Below the pieces are notes generated by a model. That model had not been told where the DNA came from and ran no database searches. It worked only from the letters and a program-made list of their open reading frames with translations. 28,482 nucleotides of DNA. Origin: an uncultured Rikenellaceae bacterium (GTDB lineage: Bacteria; Bacteroidota; Bacteroidia; Bacteroidales; Rikenellaceae). The stretch covers positions 1 through 28,482 of the forward strand of contig CAMTOL010000001.1 in assembly GCA_947074135.1 (NCBI GenBank), in the 5' to 3' direction. The position numbers and the translations under genes were made by a program. Shown here piece after piece: positions 22,111 to 28,482 of this stretch (position 1 is its first letter; each line of letters begins with the position of its first letter).

Positions 22111-23346
22111 ATGGCAAAGACATACTCACTTTTTTCACCTGAAGCATTAAATGCACTTGGAGGAGTTGTACTCAAATCTCATCTGCTCAAAAAACAAATT
22201 ATCAGTTCATTGGCAAACGAGCCTTTACTTACAGTAGCGGAGCTTTCTCAAAGATTAAATGTCAGCACTCCGACAATTACGAAGTTAATTTTGGAGCTTG
22301 TAAACGAGGGTTATATTCGTGACATGGGCAAGATTGAGACTTCGGGAGGTCGTCGTCCTGTATCGTTCGCACTCAACGATGATTCTGGATATTTCTTAGG
22401 TGTTGAGGTTGCAAATGGTTGTTTACGTTTTGCTCTTTGCGATATGAATGGCAATATTGTAAAACACACAGCACTTGACGAGGTTTATTCAATGTCGTCG
22501 GCTGACACACTAGATAAAATTGTTGTTCACATCGAGGAGGCTATTAGTAATTTTGGGGTCGAACGAGATAAGATACTTGGTCAGGGCATCACTGTTCGTG
22601 GTAGAGTTGACTCTATTGGCGGTTATAGCTACAATTTCTTGAAGATGGGTCACACGCCACTTTCGACTATTATGTATGAGCGCACAGGCAGTCGCACTAT
22701 TATCGAGAATGACACTCGTGCCGTTGCTTTTGCCGAATATGTGATTAATGGTGATAATAGAGATGAAAACCGACTATTCATCTACGTTGACCGAGGTATC
22801 GGTGTTGGTATTATAATCAATGGTCAGTTGTACTATGGCAAGTCTGGTTTTTCGGGTGAGTTTGGTCACATTCCGTTTTTTGACAATCAGATTATCTGCC
22901 ACTGCGGCAAGAAGGGTTGTTTAGAGACAGAGGCATCGGGTGTAGCTCTCGAGAATGCATTAATTAAGAGCATCAAAGAGGGTCGAGCTTCGATACTTAG
23001 CGACAAGGTTGACAACAATCAAAAGATTGACTTTAACGAGATAGTTGATGCAGCCATCAAAGATGATGTACTATGTATCGAGTTATTGGGAGCTATTGGC
23101 GAGAAATTGGGTCGTGGTATTGGTATATTGATGAACTTATTCAATCCCGATTCAGTTGTTATTGGCGGTGGATTGGCAAAGGCAGGCGATTACCTGTTGT
23201 TACCAGTTCGCACAGCGTTGGCGAAGTATTCGTTGTCACTTGTTAACAACGATTCCCAGTTACGTTTGAGCAATTTGGGCGACATTGGAGGTGTAGTAGG
23301 TGCTGCCCTACTTACTCGTCATCACATACTGTGTGAAGAGATGTAG
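22111..23346 (+). CDS. ROK-family transcriptional regulator (NagC/XylR-like)
   Basis: A 411-residue sugar-responsive repressor. An N-terminal winged helix-turn-helix (about 27-85, LTVAELSQRLNVSTPTITKLILELVNEGYI, wing ETSGGRRP) is followed by the ROK sugar-kinase-like domain: VEVANGCLRFALCDMNG, IENDTRAVAFAEY, DRGIGVGIIINGQLYYG, the GHIPF segment, and the zinc-binding ICHCGKKGCLET (about 264-275, three Cys plus the upstream His). The HTH makes it a regulator rather than a sugar kinase. The inducing sugar and target genes cannot be read from context: neighbours are lepA and mltG, with no transport or catabolic genes adjacent. TTG leucine codons become dominant toward the 3' end. It ends in a shared convergent terminator. 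Confidence 0.9.
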   Translation: MAKTYSLFSPEALNALGGVVLKSHLLKKQIISSLANEPLLTVAELSQRLNVSTPTITKLILELVNEGYIRDMGKIETSGGRRPVSFALNDDSGYFLGVEVANGCLRFALCDMNGNIVKHTALDEVYSMSSADTLDKIVVHIEEAISNFGVERDKILGQGITVRGRVDSIGGYSYNFLKMGHTPLSTIMYERTGSRTIIENDTRAVAFAEYVINGDNRDENRLFIYVDRGIGVGIIINGQLYYGKSGFSGEFGHIPFFDNQIICHCGKKGCLETEASGVALENALIKSIKEGRASILSDKVDNNQKIDFNEIVDAAIKDDVLCIELLGAIGEKLGRGIGILMNLFNPDSVVIGGGLAKAGDYLLLPVRTALAKYSLSLVNNDSQLRLSNLGDIGGVVGAALLTRHHILCEEM

Positions 23347-23367
23347 GAACATCTATTTCCAAACACA

Positions 23368-23413
23368 AAAACATCGTAGTTAACTTATCTAGTTAGCTAC
23401 GATGTTTTGTTTT
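23368..23413. terminator. Bidirectional terminator between the ROK gene and mltG
   Basis: AAAACATCGTAG (23368-23379) pairs perfectly with CTACGATGTTTT (23397-23408). It is extended inward by TTAAC/GTTAG with one wobble pair, and T-rich DNA follows on the plus strand. A-rich DNA on the left gives a T-run for the minus strand. The genes converge here with 78 nt between stop codons. Confidence 0.88.
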
Positions 23414-23424
23414 TATTCAATAAA

Positions 23425-24468
23425 TTAACGGATTTTGCGGCGATTTAACTCTCTGTGATAAGCTGCAGCATTCTGATTGTGTTCGCTCAGTGTTTTAGCA
23501 AAGGCGTGAGTGCCCGAAAAATCGGGATTTGCGCAAAAATAGAGATAACTATGTTGTTTGTCTTGATATGAAAGCGTTGCATCGATGGCCGAGATTGGCG
23601 GCACACAGATAGGTCCTGGAGGCAGTCCTTTGTACTTATAGGTATTGTATGGCGAGTCGTACTCCAGATGACGATTTAGCACTCGCTTAATCGAGAAATC
23701 ACCAACGGCAAACTTAACCGTTGGGTCGGCCTGAAGCGGCATACCGACTCTTAAACGATTGATATAGACACCCGCAACCTTGTCCATCTCAGCCTCAACC
23801 TTTGTCTCTTCATATACAATCGAGGCAATTGTTGAGATTTGTTCTGGAGTGTATCCCAATTTCTGTGCCTTCTCCTTACGGCTATTTGCATTCCAGAACT
23901 TCTGGCTCTCTTTCTCTAATTTCTCTGTAAGTTCGCTAGGCGTCACAGTCCAATAGAATTCGTAAGTATTGGGGATAAACCTTGCAATATAGATATTCTG
24001 CCCATTCGTTTTGGCTTCGCCTTTAAGATGATTGAGCATAGTGAGCGAATCGACCAAAAGATTGCGGGTAAGAGCACCTGCAAGTCTGTCAAGCGTTCTA
24101 ATATTATTAAAAGTGACGCGAATTGGGGTTTGATTGCCAAAATAGAGGCGATTTTGCAGGGTTCTATAACTTTCGCCCTTGTCGAACTTATAATTACCCA
24201 CTCTAATCGAACCTCTATCGAACTTCTTCGCAATTCGAATATACTCATCTGCCGAGTTTATATAACCCTCCTTTTCGAGCATCGCCGCAGCCTCGTTGAG
24301 CGACAAATTAGGCATAATCTTAACTGCACCGCTTTTTGTCACAGCATCGCCAAAACGATAATCATACTCACCATAAAACCACACAGACACCCAAACAATT
24401 ACCCCAAGAAGAGCAACTAGAATAATAGGCACCACCCTCTTAAATCCGGATTTAGTTCTTTTTCTCAT
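23425..24468 (-). CDS. mltG: Endolytic murein transglycosylase MltG (YceG-like)
   Basis: A membrane-anchored lytic transglycosylase that cuts nascent glycan strands and is thought to end their elongation. The 347-residue protein has a basic N-terminus, one membrane span (about 11-31, VVPIILVALLGVIVWVSVWF), a LysM-like subdomain (about 45-110), and the YceG catalytic domain. That domain holds ASIVYEETKVEAEMDKVAGV (catalytic Glu within YEET), INRLRVGMPLQADPTV and the YNTYKYKGLPPGPI signature. I chose the start MRKRTKSGFK at 24468. The frame is open to 24618, but that extension runs through the SRP RNA gene and is not protein. mltG begins 15 nt after the ffs T-run, so transcription from the ffs promoter may reach it. 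Confidence 0.93.
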   Translation of the reverse strand: MRKRTKSGFKRVVPIILVALLGVIVWVSVWFYGEYDYRFGDAVTKSGAVKIMPNLSLNEAAAMLEKEGYINSADEYIRIAKKFDRGSIRVGNYKFDKGESYRTLQNRLYFGNQTPIRVTFNNIRTLDRLAGALTRNLLVDSLTMLNHLKGEAKTNGQNIYIARFIPNTYEFYWTVTPSELTEKLEKESQKFWNANSRKEKAQKLGYTPEQISTIASIVYEETKVEAEMDKVAGVYINRLRVGMPLQADPTVKFAVGDFSIKRVLNRHLEYDSPYNTYKYKGLPPGPICVPPISAIDATLSYQDKQHSYLYFCANPDFSGTHAFAKTLSEHNQNAAAYHRELNRRKIR

Positions 24469-24483
24469 ATCGGTCAAAATAGT

Positions 24484-24590
24484 AAAAAAAAAGGAGTAAG
24501 CTACTCTCATCGCACCGCTCAACCCAATTACCTTTGCTGCCTTCCGACCCTGGAGGATTAATGGGGAGCTGGTCGTGAAAGACTTACTCC
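24484..24590 (-). ncRNA. ffs: Signal recognition particle RNA (4.5S-type)
   Basis: The small bacterial SRP RNA, partner of Ffh in co-translational membrane targeting. On the minus strand the body runs from 24590 to 24493 (98 nt). The conserved apical loop and internal loop, CAGGGTCGGAAGGCAGCA, is unmistakable. The ends close perfectly: GGAGTAAG at the 5' end pairs with CTTACTCC at the 3' end, followed directly by nine T (24492-24484) as terminator. A TATCTTTG promoter box lies 6 nt before the 5' end. It lacks the Alu domain, as in the short bacterial form. Confidence 0.96.
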
Positions 24591-24596
24591 GAGGCG

Positions 24597-24604
24597 CAAA
24601 GATA
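24597..24604 (-). promoter_or_regulatory. -7 box (TATCTTTG) for ffs
   Basis: An exact TAnnTTTG match, 6 nt before the first paired base of the SRP RNA. Because the RNA's 5' end is defined by its closing helix, this fixes the box-to-start distance at about 6-7 nt and serves as a ruler for the other promoters in the window. Confidence 0.8.
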
Positions 24605-24725
24605 CAACTTTTTTTCAAATCTCATCACATTTTGCACATAAATTGTTATTTCTCCCATTATAGTTTAGTTCACAATAATCAACTGAGCCGTACTAACGAG
24701 TAAAAACAAATAAAAATACAAAACA

Positions 24726-25124
24726 ATGAAAAAACTACTATTAGCTTTTGTTGCACTAATTGCAGTCACAACACTTCAAGCAAAAGACACACCTATCAAA
24801 CTTGAGCAGCTCCCAGCAGCGGCACAAACTTTCTTATCGACCAATCTAGCTCTACACACTCCAACATTAATTACAAAACACGATGACACGTACAGAGTAA
24901 GATACGGCGCAGGATGTATTGTTGAGTTCAACAAAAAGGGAGAGTGGATTGAGTTTGCGTGGTTTCCATCAGTGCCCTACACATTTCTGAGCGCAACAAT
25001 CAATCAATACATCAAGGCAAATTATCCAAATTCTAGTATAACAAGGATTACAAAGACAAAGGGGGGGTGTAGCGTATGGTTAAACGACGAAACCGAATTG
25101 ACGTTTGAATCAAAGGATATGTAA
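24726..25124 (+). CDS. Small exported PepSY-like protein
   Basis: A 132-residue protein with a clear signal peptide (MKKLLLAFVALIAVTTLQAK, cleavage near residue 19-20). The remainder has the repeated half-PepSY pattern seen in Bacteroidota PepSY-like (beta-lactamase-inhibitor-like) periplasmic proteins: LPAAAQTFLSTN, YRVRYGAGCIVEFNKKGEWIEF, then TINQYIKANYPNSSITRITKTKGGCSVWLNDETELTF. The INQYIKANYP...ITKI block is the most characteristic. Function is unknown for the family. It stands alone between divergent ffs and a strong terminator. The start is the only reasonable ATG ahead of the signal peptide. Confidence 0.8.
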   Translation: MKKLLLAFVALIAVTTLQAKDTPIKLEQLPAAAQTFLSTNLALHTPTLITKHDDTYRVRYGAGCIVEFNKKGEWIEFAWFPSVPYTFLSATINQYIKANYPNSSITRITKTKGGCSVWLNDETELTFESKDM

Positions 25125-25146
25125 CCAAGTATAGAAAATTACAATA

Positions 25147-25190
25147 AAGAAGCGTGTACTTAGCCCACTAAAGTACACGCTTCTTGTTGT
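25147..25190 (+). terminator. Terminator after the PepSY-like gene
   Basis: A perfect 15-bp stem, AAGAAGCGTGTACTT (25147-25161) with AAGTACACGCTTCTT (25171-25185), and a 9-nt loop. Only a mixed GTTGT tract follows, so the T-run is weak, but the stem is very stable. It lies 22 nt after the stop codon. Confidence 0.82.
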
Positions 25191-25282
25191 TATCGACTTT
25201 AGTGATTGTGCTTAAAGCTACTTAAATACCGAGTCTGAAATTAAAAATAGCGTAAAAAAATACCTTTTTGCGAATAATTATA

Positions 25283-25290
25283 TATCTTTG
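25283..25290 (+). promoter_or_regulatory. -7 box (TATCTTTG) for lgt
   Basis: An exact TAnnTTTG match, 61 nt before the lgt ATG, placed after the preceding terminator. It drives lgt and probably the HU-like gene 32 nt downstream of lgt. Confidence 0.65.
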
Positions 25291-25351
25291 TTGATTGATA
25301 AACTTATTTTAAGTCGTTTTACAGCAATTTTCACAGAAACAGCAATAACTA

Positions 25352-26224
25352 ATGAATTTATTGGCAATAACTTGGAATTTTGACCCTATCTTCATCTCAC
25401 TAGGTCCGCTCGACATAGCTTGGTATGGAGTGATGTGGGTTTTGGCGTTCTTTTTGGGCGAAAGGTTTTTTGGTCGCATTGTCAAAAAGGAGGGTTTAAA
25501 TCCCGATATGACAATATCGGCATTTTTCTATATGTTCATCGCCACAATTATTGGCGCACGTCTAGGTCACTGCCTCTTCTACGACCCTGCTTTCTACTTT
25601 CTAGACCCTTTCCAATCGACCTTTCCTTGGATAAAAATACTCGACTTTAGAGCAGGCGGACTAGCTTCGCACGGAGCAGCTATTGGTATGGTTATTGGGA
25701 TTTTTATGTGGAGCAAGAAGTGGAAAATTCCGTCAATCTGGATGTTCGACCGCGTAGGCATTGTGGTTGCCATTGGTGGCGCAGCTATCCGACTTGGCAA
25801 CTTCTTCAACTCAGAGATTTACGGCACCGCAACTGACCTACCTTGGGGCGTTATTTTTGCCCGAGATGGACAAACTATACCAATGCACCCAACACAGATT
25901 TACGAGGCGGTGATGTATCTGTTTATCTTCGCTATCATGATGCACATCTATTATCGCACAAAACTTTCGGACAAACGAGGCGTAATGTTTGGACTATTCC
26001 TCATTATGTTGTTCGGTGCGAGGTTTATTATCGAGAGCATCAAACAGGTTCAAGAGGGCTGGGAAACAGGTTTAGTTGACTCTATTGGTCTAAATATGGG
26101 ACAATTATTGAGTTTGCCATTTATAATTGGCGGGGTGGTTATACTTGCCATTGCTATCAAACGTCCTGCAAATCCATATACCAATATGCCATTGGCTAAG
26201 TTTGCTAAGAAAACAAAAAAATAG
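25352..26224 (+). CDS. lgt: Prolipoprotein diacylglyceryl transferase
   Basis: Transfers diacylglycerol from phosphatidylglycerol to the lipobox cysteine of prolipoproteins, the first step of lipoprotein maturation in the inner membrane. The 290-residue protein has about seven hydrophobic segments. It shows ATIIGARLGHCLFY (about 64-77), LASHGAAIG (about 107-115, the HG motif with the essential His), IRLGNFFNSEIYG (the Lgt signature, with Arg and Asn-Phe-x-Asn-x-Glu), PTQIYEA, and FGARFIIESIKQVQ near the C-terminus. The tail is rich in Lys and ends in the cytoplasm. The start at MNLLAITWNFDP fits family members that begin just before IDP/FDP. Confidence 0.97.
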   Translation: MNLLAITWNFDPIFISLGPLDIAWYGVMWVLAFFLGERFFGRIVKKEGLNPDMTISAFFYMFIATIIGARLGHCLFYDPAFYFLDPFQSTFPWIKILDFRAGGLASHGAAIGMVIGIFMWSKKWKIPSIWMFDRVGIVVAIGGAAIRLGNFFNSEIYGTATDLPWGVIFARDGQTIPMHPTQIYEAVMYLFIFAIMMHIYYRTKLSDKRGVMFGLFLIMLFGARFIIESIKQVQEGWETGLVDSIGLNMGQLLSLPFIIGGVVILAIAIKRPANPYTNMPLAKFAKKTKK

Positions 26225-26256
26225 TTGCCCTTTAAGACAAAGTAAAAAGAGAAAAA

Positions 26257-26919
26257 ATGGTTGATAGTGTTGTATATGTAATCGAACGTGAACTATTGAG
26301 TAATCGCCCTGTCGAGCTGCCCTACATAGGCACGCTCTCCACAACAAGGCACTCGGCACGCATATCGAACAACGAATCAACTATTGCAGCTCCCTTCTTT
26401 TCGCTTCAATTCACGGGTAATGCATCTATTGTTGACTCAGCGCTCTTTGCTACAATTTCGCAACAGTGCGGAGTTAGCGAAGCAGACGCTATCAACCTAT
26501 ATAACAACTGGTTAGAGGGCGCTGTTTCGCATCAAGGCGCACTACTAACTATTGACAGAGTTTGCACGATTGGTTTACAAAACGGAGGGGTACTGTTTTC
26601 GGTGGACGAGAGGTTTAATTCGTTGTTAAATCCTCATATTTCGGAATCGATTATCATTAACTCCGCCTTTAATTTTGAACCTAAGTTTCAACCTTTCGAT
26701 CTAACTGCTAACTATCAATTAGATGAGCAATGCGAATATATCGAAGAGCAGGATTATCCAATCGAAACGAAGAAGAGTCACACTCAACAACATATTACAT
26801 CTCAAGAAAGATTAACCCAAGCACCAATCTCTCGGATTGCTACTTGGGTCTATATTCTCGCTATTGTAGTTTTTGCAACAGCCATTGGCTACATCGCCTA
26901 TTTATATCTAACGAAGTAG
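26257..26919 (+). CDS. HU-CCDC81-like domain membrane protein
   Basis: A 220-residue protein whose N-terminal half resembles the paired bacterial HU-CCDC81 domains found at the start of Bacteroidota HU-SPOR proteins. The first unit is IERELLSNRPVELPYIGTLSTTRHSARI (about 9-36); the second includes EADAINLYNNWLEGAVSHQGALLTIDRVCTIGLQNGGVLF (about 75-114). A variable, acidic-then-basic linker follows (about 130-195), then one membrane span (about 197-216, VYILAIVVFATAIGYIAYLY) and a very short tail ending TK. The usual peptidoglycan-binding SPOR domain after the span is absent, so the protein stops at the membrane. Function is unknown; a link between chromosome or cytoplasmic partners and the envelope is speculative. 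It is likely co-transcribed with lgt, and its stop codon is 3 nt from that of convergent pepD. Confidence 0.7.
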   Translation: MVDSVVYVIERELLSNRPVELPYIGTLSTTRHSARISNNESTIAAPFFSLQFTGNASIVDSALFATISQQCGVSEADAINLYNNWLEGAVSHQGALLTIDRVCTIGLQNGGVLFSVDERFNSLLNPHISESIIINSAFNFEPKFQPFDLTANYQLDEQCEYIEEQDYPIETKKSHTQQHITSQERLTQAPISRIATWVYILAIVVFATAIGYIAYLYLTK

Positions 26920-26922
26920 ACT

Positions 26923-28368
26923 CTATTTTTTGAGTAACTCGCAGAGGTAGAGCCAGTAGTTGGCAACGCTTTCGATGTTAAGGCGTTCGCTTGGCGAGTG
27001 AGCATCACGAATAGTAGGTCCAATCGAGATTATATCTAGTTTAGGATATTTATCCAACAACAATCCGCACTCCAACCCAGCGTGAATAGCCTTTACTTTC
27101 GGTTTTACACCGAACAACTTCTCATACAATTCGGCACTTTTACGCACCAACTCTGAACTAGGGTTTGGTTTCCAACCCGGATAGCCGTCTGAATGCTCTA
27201 CCACAGCACCACTCAATGCAAAAACACTCTCAACGGTCAAAGCAGCACTATATTTAGCACTCTCTACCGAACTACGTTGAGAGGTAGTGACAACAATAGT
27301 GTCGCTCTCGAACTTAACCGAAGCCAAGTTAGTCGAGGTTTCGACCATACCGTGCATCGAGGCGCTCATCTCAATAATTCCGTTATCAACACCTAGAAGC
27401 GCACGCAAAAGACGTGTTTGCAATTCGTTCTCCAACACCACCTCCACATCTTTATCTAGTTCAGCAGCTAGAATAGCCATTGTTGGTTCGGTCACCGAAT
27501 ATTCTGCCTTTAGCTGTTCGCCTAGAGCAGCATATGCATCTAAAGCACTCTCTACTCTACTCTTTTCGATAGCAACAACTGCAACAGCCTCACGAGCAAT
27601 GGCATTGCGAAGATTTCCGCCATCAATTGAGGCTATCTTTGCTCCAAATTTCGAGGTAAGCTCCCACAGAAGTCTAGCCATAAGTTTGTTAGCACTTGCA
27701 CGACCCTTCTCAATATCATCTCCTGAGTGACCACCTTTGAGCGATGAAACATTCAGTTGATAGATTTTATAATTTTGGCTCTCAATAATTTCGGTTTGAA
27801 GTTGGTAACGAGCAATAGTATCAATACCACCAGCACAGCCTATAAAAATTTCGCCTTCATCTTCCGAGTCGAGGTTAATCATCAACGAGTGGGTGAGCAT
27901 ATTTTCACCAAGTTCGAATGCACCTGAGAGTCCTTGCTCTTCGTCAACGGTAAAGAGAGCTTCGATTGCGGGGTGTTCAATATCGGCAGTTAGGGCGGCT
28001 AGTTGAAGTGCCATTCCGATACCACAATCTGCACCAAGGGTGGTTCCCTGCGCTTTTATCCAGCCGTCTTCTACATACGTTTCGATTGGATCTGTATCAA
28101 AGTTATGGGTCGAGGTTGGTTCTTTTTCGCAGACCATATCGACGTGACTTTGGAGCACAACTCCACTTTTGTTCTCATAGCCTTTCGATGCAGGTTTTGA
28201 GATTACGATGTTACCCTTTGCATCTTCTTTACAGTTGAGCGAGTGGATTTTAGCGAACTCTTTGAGGTAGTTTCGGATAAGCTCCTCTTTTTTTGATGGT
28301 CGAGGAATTTTGGTACTTTGGTCAAAGATTGTAAAAACCTCTTTAGGGTTTAGCTCTGCAATATTCAT
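26923..28368 (-). CDS. pepD: Aminoacyl-histidine dipeptidase (Xaa-His dipeptidase, M20C)
   Basis: A cytoplasmic zinc dipeptidase of broad specificity, named for hydrolysis of carnosine-like Xaa-His dipeptides. The 481-residue protein has the M20 metal ligands in place: His75 and Asp77 in QSHVDMV, Asp114 in LGADCGIGMA, Glu143-Glu144 in TVDEEQGL (general base plus ligand), Asp167 in INLDSEDEG, and a C-terminal His in AIHAGLECG. A lid/dimerisation domain sits between about 185 and 395, beginning NVSSLKGGHSGDDIEKGR. Length is typical (about 480-490). It converges on the HU-like gene with 3 nt between stop codons and no visible terminator, so the transcripts probably overlap. Confidence 0.96.
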   Translation of the reverse strand: MNIAELNPKEVFTIFDQSTKIPRPSKKEELIRNYLKEFAKIHSLNCKEDAKGNIVISKPASKGYENKSGVVLQSHVDMVCEKEPTSTHNFDTDPIETYVEDGWIKAQGTTLGADCGIGMALQLAALTADIEHPAIEALFTVDEEQGLSGAFELGENMLTHSLMINLDSEDEGEIFIGCAGGIDTIARYQLQTEIIESQNYKIYQLNVSSLKGGHSGDDIEKGRASANKLMARLLWELTSKFGAKIASIDGGNLRNAIAREAVAVVAIEKSRVESALDAYAALGEQLKAEYSVTEPTMAILAAELDKDVEVVLENELQTRLLRALLGVDNGIIEMSASMHGMVETSTNLASVKFESDTIVVTTSQRSSVESAKYSAALTVESVFALSGAVVEHSDGYPGWKPNPSSELVRKSAELYEKLFGVKPKVKAIHAGLECGLLLDKYPKLDIISIGPTIRDAHSPSERLNIESVANYWLYLCELLKK

Positions 28369-28441
28369 ACTAATAGGTTTTTTAAAGTCAAAGAAAAAAA
28401 ATCAATACGTAATTGTAAACACAGTTGCAGTAAAGCTTTTT

Positions 28442-28465
28442 GTTTCTTTTTTCCACCAAAGAAAC
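28442..28465. repeat. 8-bp inverted repeat at the right edge
   Basis: GTTTCTTT (28442-28449) and AAAGAAAC (28458-28465) are perfect complements with the loop TTTCCACC. It lies about 75 nt upstream of pepD, with no gene between it and the window end. It may be an intergenic repeat or the terminator of a gene beyond the window. Confidence 0.4.
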
Positions 28466-28482
28466 ATGTCAGTCAGCACGCT

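Noticed and set aside
24469..24618. N-terminal extension of MltG by 50 residues
   Set aside because: The DNA is the SRP RNA gene with its terminator; the family start MRKRTK at 24468 follows it.
1..28482. tRNA, rRNA genes, insertion sequences or prophage
   Set aside because: No cloverleaf, rRNA block, transposase or phage gene was recognised in any gap or frame; the SRP RNA is the only RNA gene found.

Overview
This looks like one end of a draft-assembly contig from a member of the Bacteroidales (phylum Bacteroidota). The evidence is several TAnnTTTG promoter boxes of the Bacteroides primary-sigma type, few Shine-Dalgarno signals, Bacteroidota-type gene pairs (a GlsA/GlsB-like acyltransferase pair, an HU-CCDC81-like protein, a PepSY-like periplasmic protein) and low-to-moderate GC. 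I cannot fix the family. Use of futalosine hydrolase points away from Bacteroides itself. Bases 1-62 are not genomic: they match an Illumina adapter, so real sequence starts near 63.

Region 1 (about 283-4968) is an aromatic amino acid operon: prephenate dehydratase, a class I aminotransferase, prephenate dehydrogenase, and a DAHP synthase-chorismate mutase fusion, closed by a strong terminator. In front of it is the most striking element of the window. A 20-codon leader peptide (401-463) carries seven consecutive Phe/Tyr residues. It is followed by mutually exclusive antiterminator (464-471 with 520-527) and terminator (519-551) helices, which is the layout of a ribosome-stalling attenuator sensing both end products. 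The three gaps inside the operon carry related 7-bp, 3-nt-loop hairpins. One belongs to a 63-nt repeat that recurs at 17663-17725 with compensatory stem changes.

Region 2 (5002-12977) holds an NhaD-type sodium/proton antiporter and an isolated rsmH-ftsL pair, a remnant of the division/cell-wall cluster. Divergent from these is an acyltransferase pair resembling the glycine-lipid genes glsA-glsB with a DEDDy exonuclease. Opposing that is a futalosine hydrolase (menaquinone synthesis) gene upstream of a secreted GH2 glycosidase.

Region 3 (13001-20051) holds dnaK with a sigma-54-like promoter, then a DEDDh exonuclease-LysM/periplasmic-binding operon. Next are an unlisted 48-residue membrane protein with its own terminator, repeat-rich intergenic DNA, dnaN, and a nucleoside phosphorylase.

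Region 4 (20084-28482) holds lepA, a ROK-family repressor, the SRP RNA gene ffs directly upstream of mltG, a PepSY-like periplasmic protein, lgt with an HU-CCDC81-like membrane protein, and the M20C dipeptidase pepD. Most genes are housekeeping. The unusual material is regulatory and intergenic.
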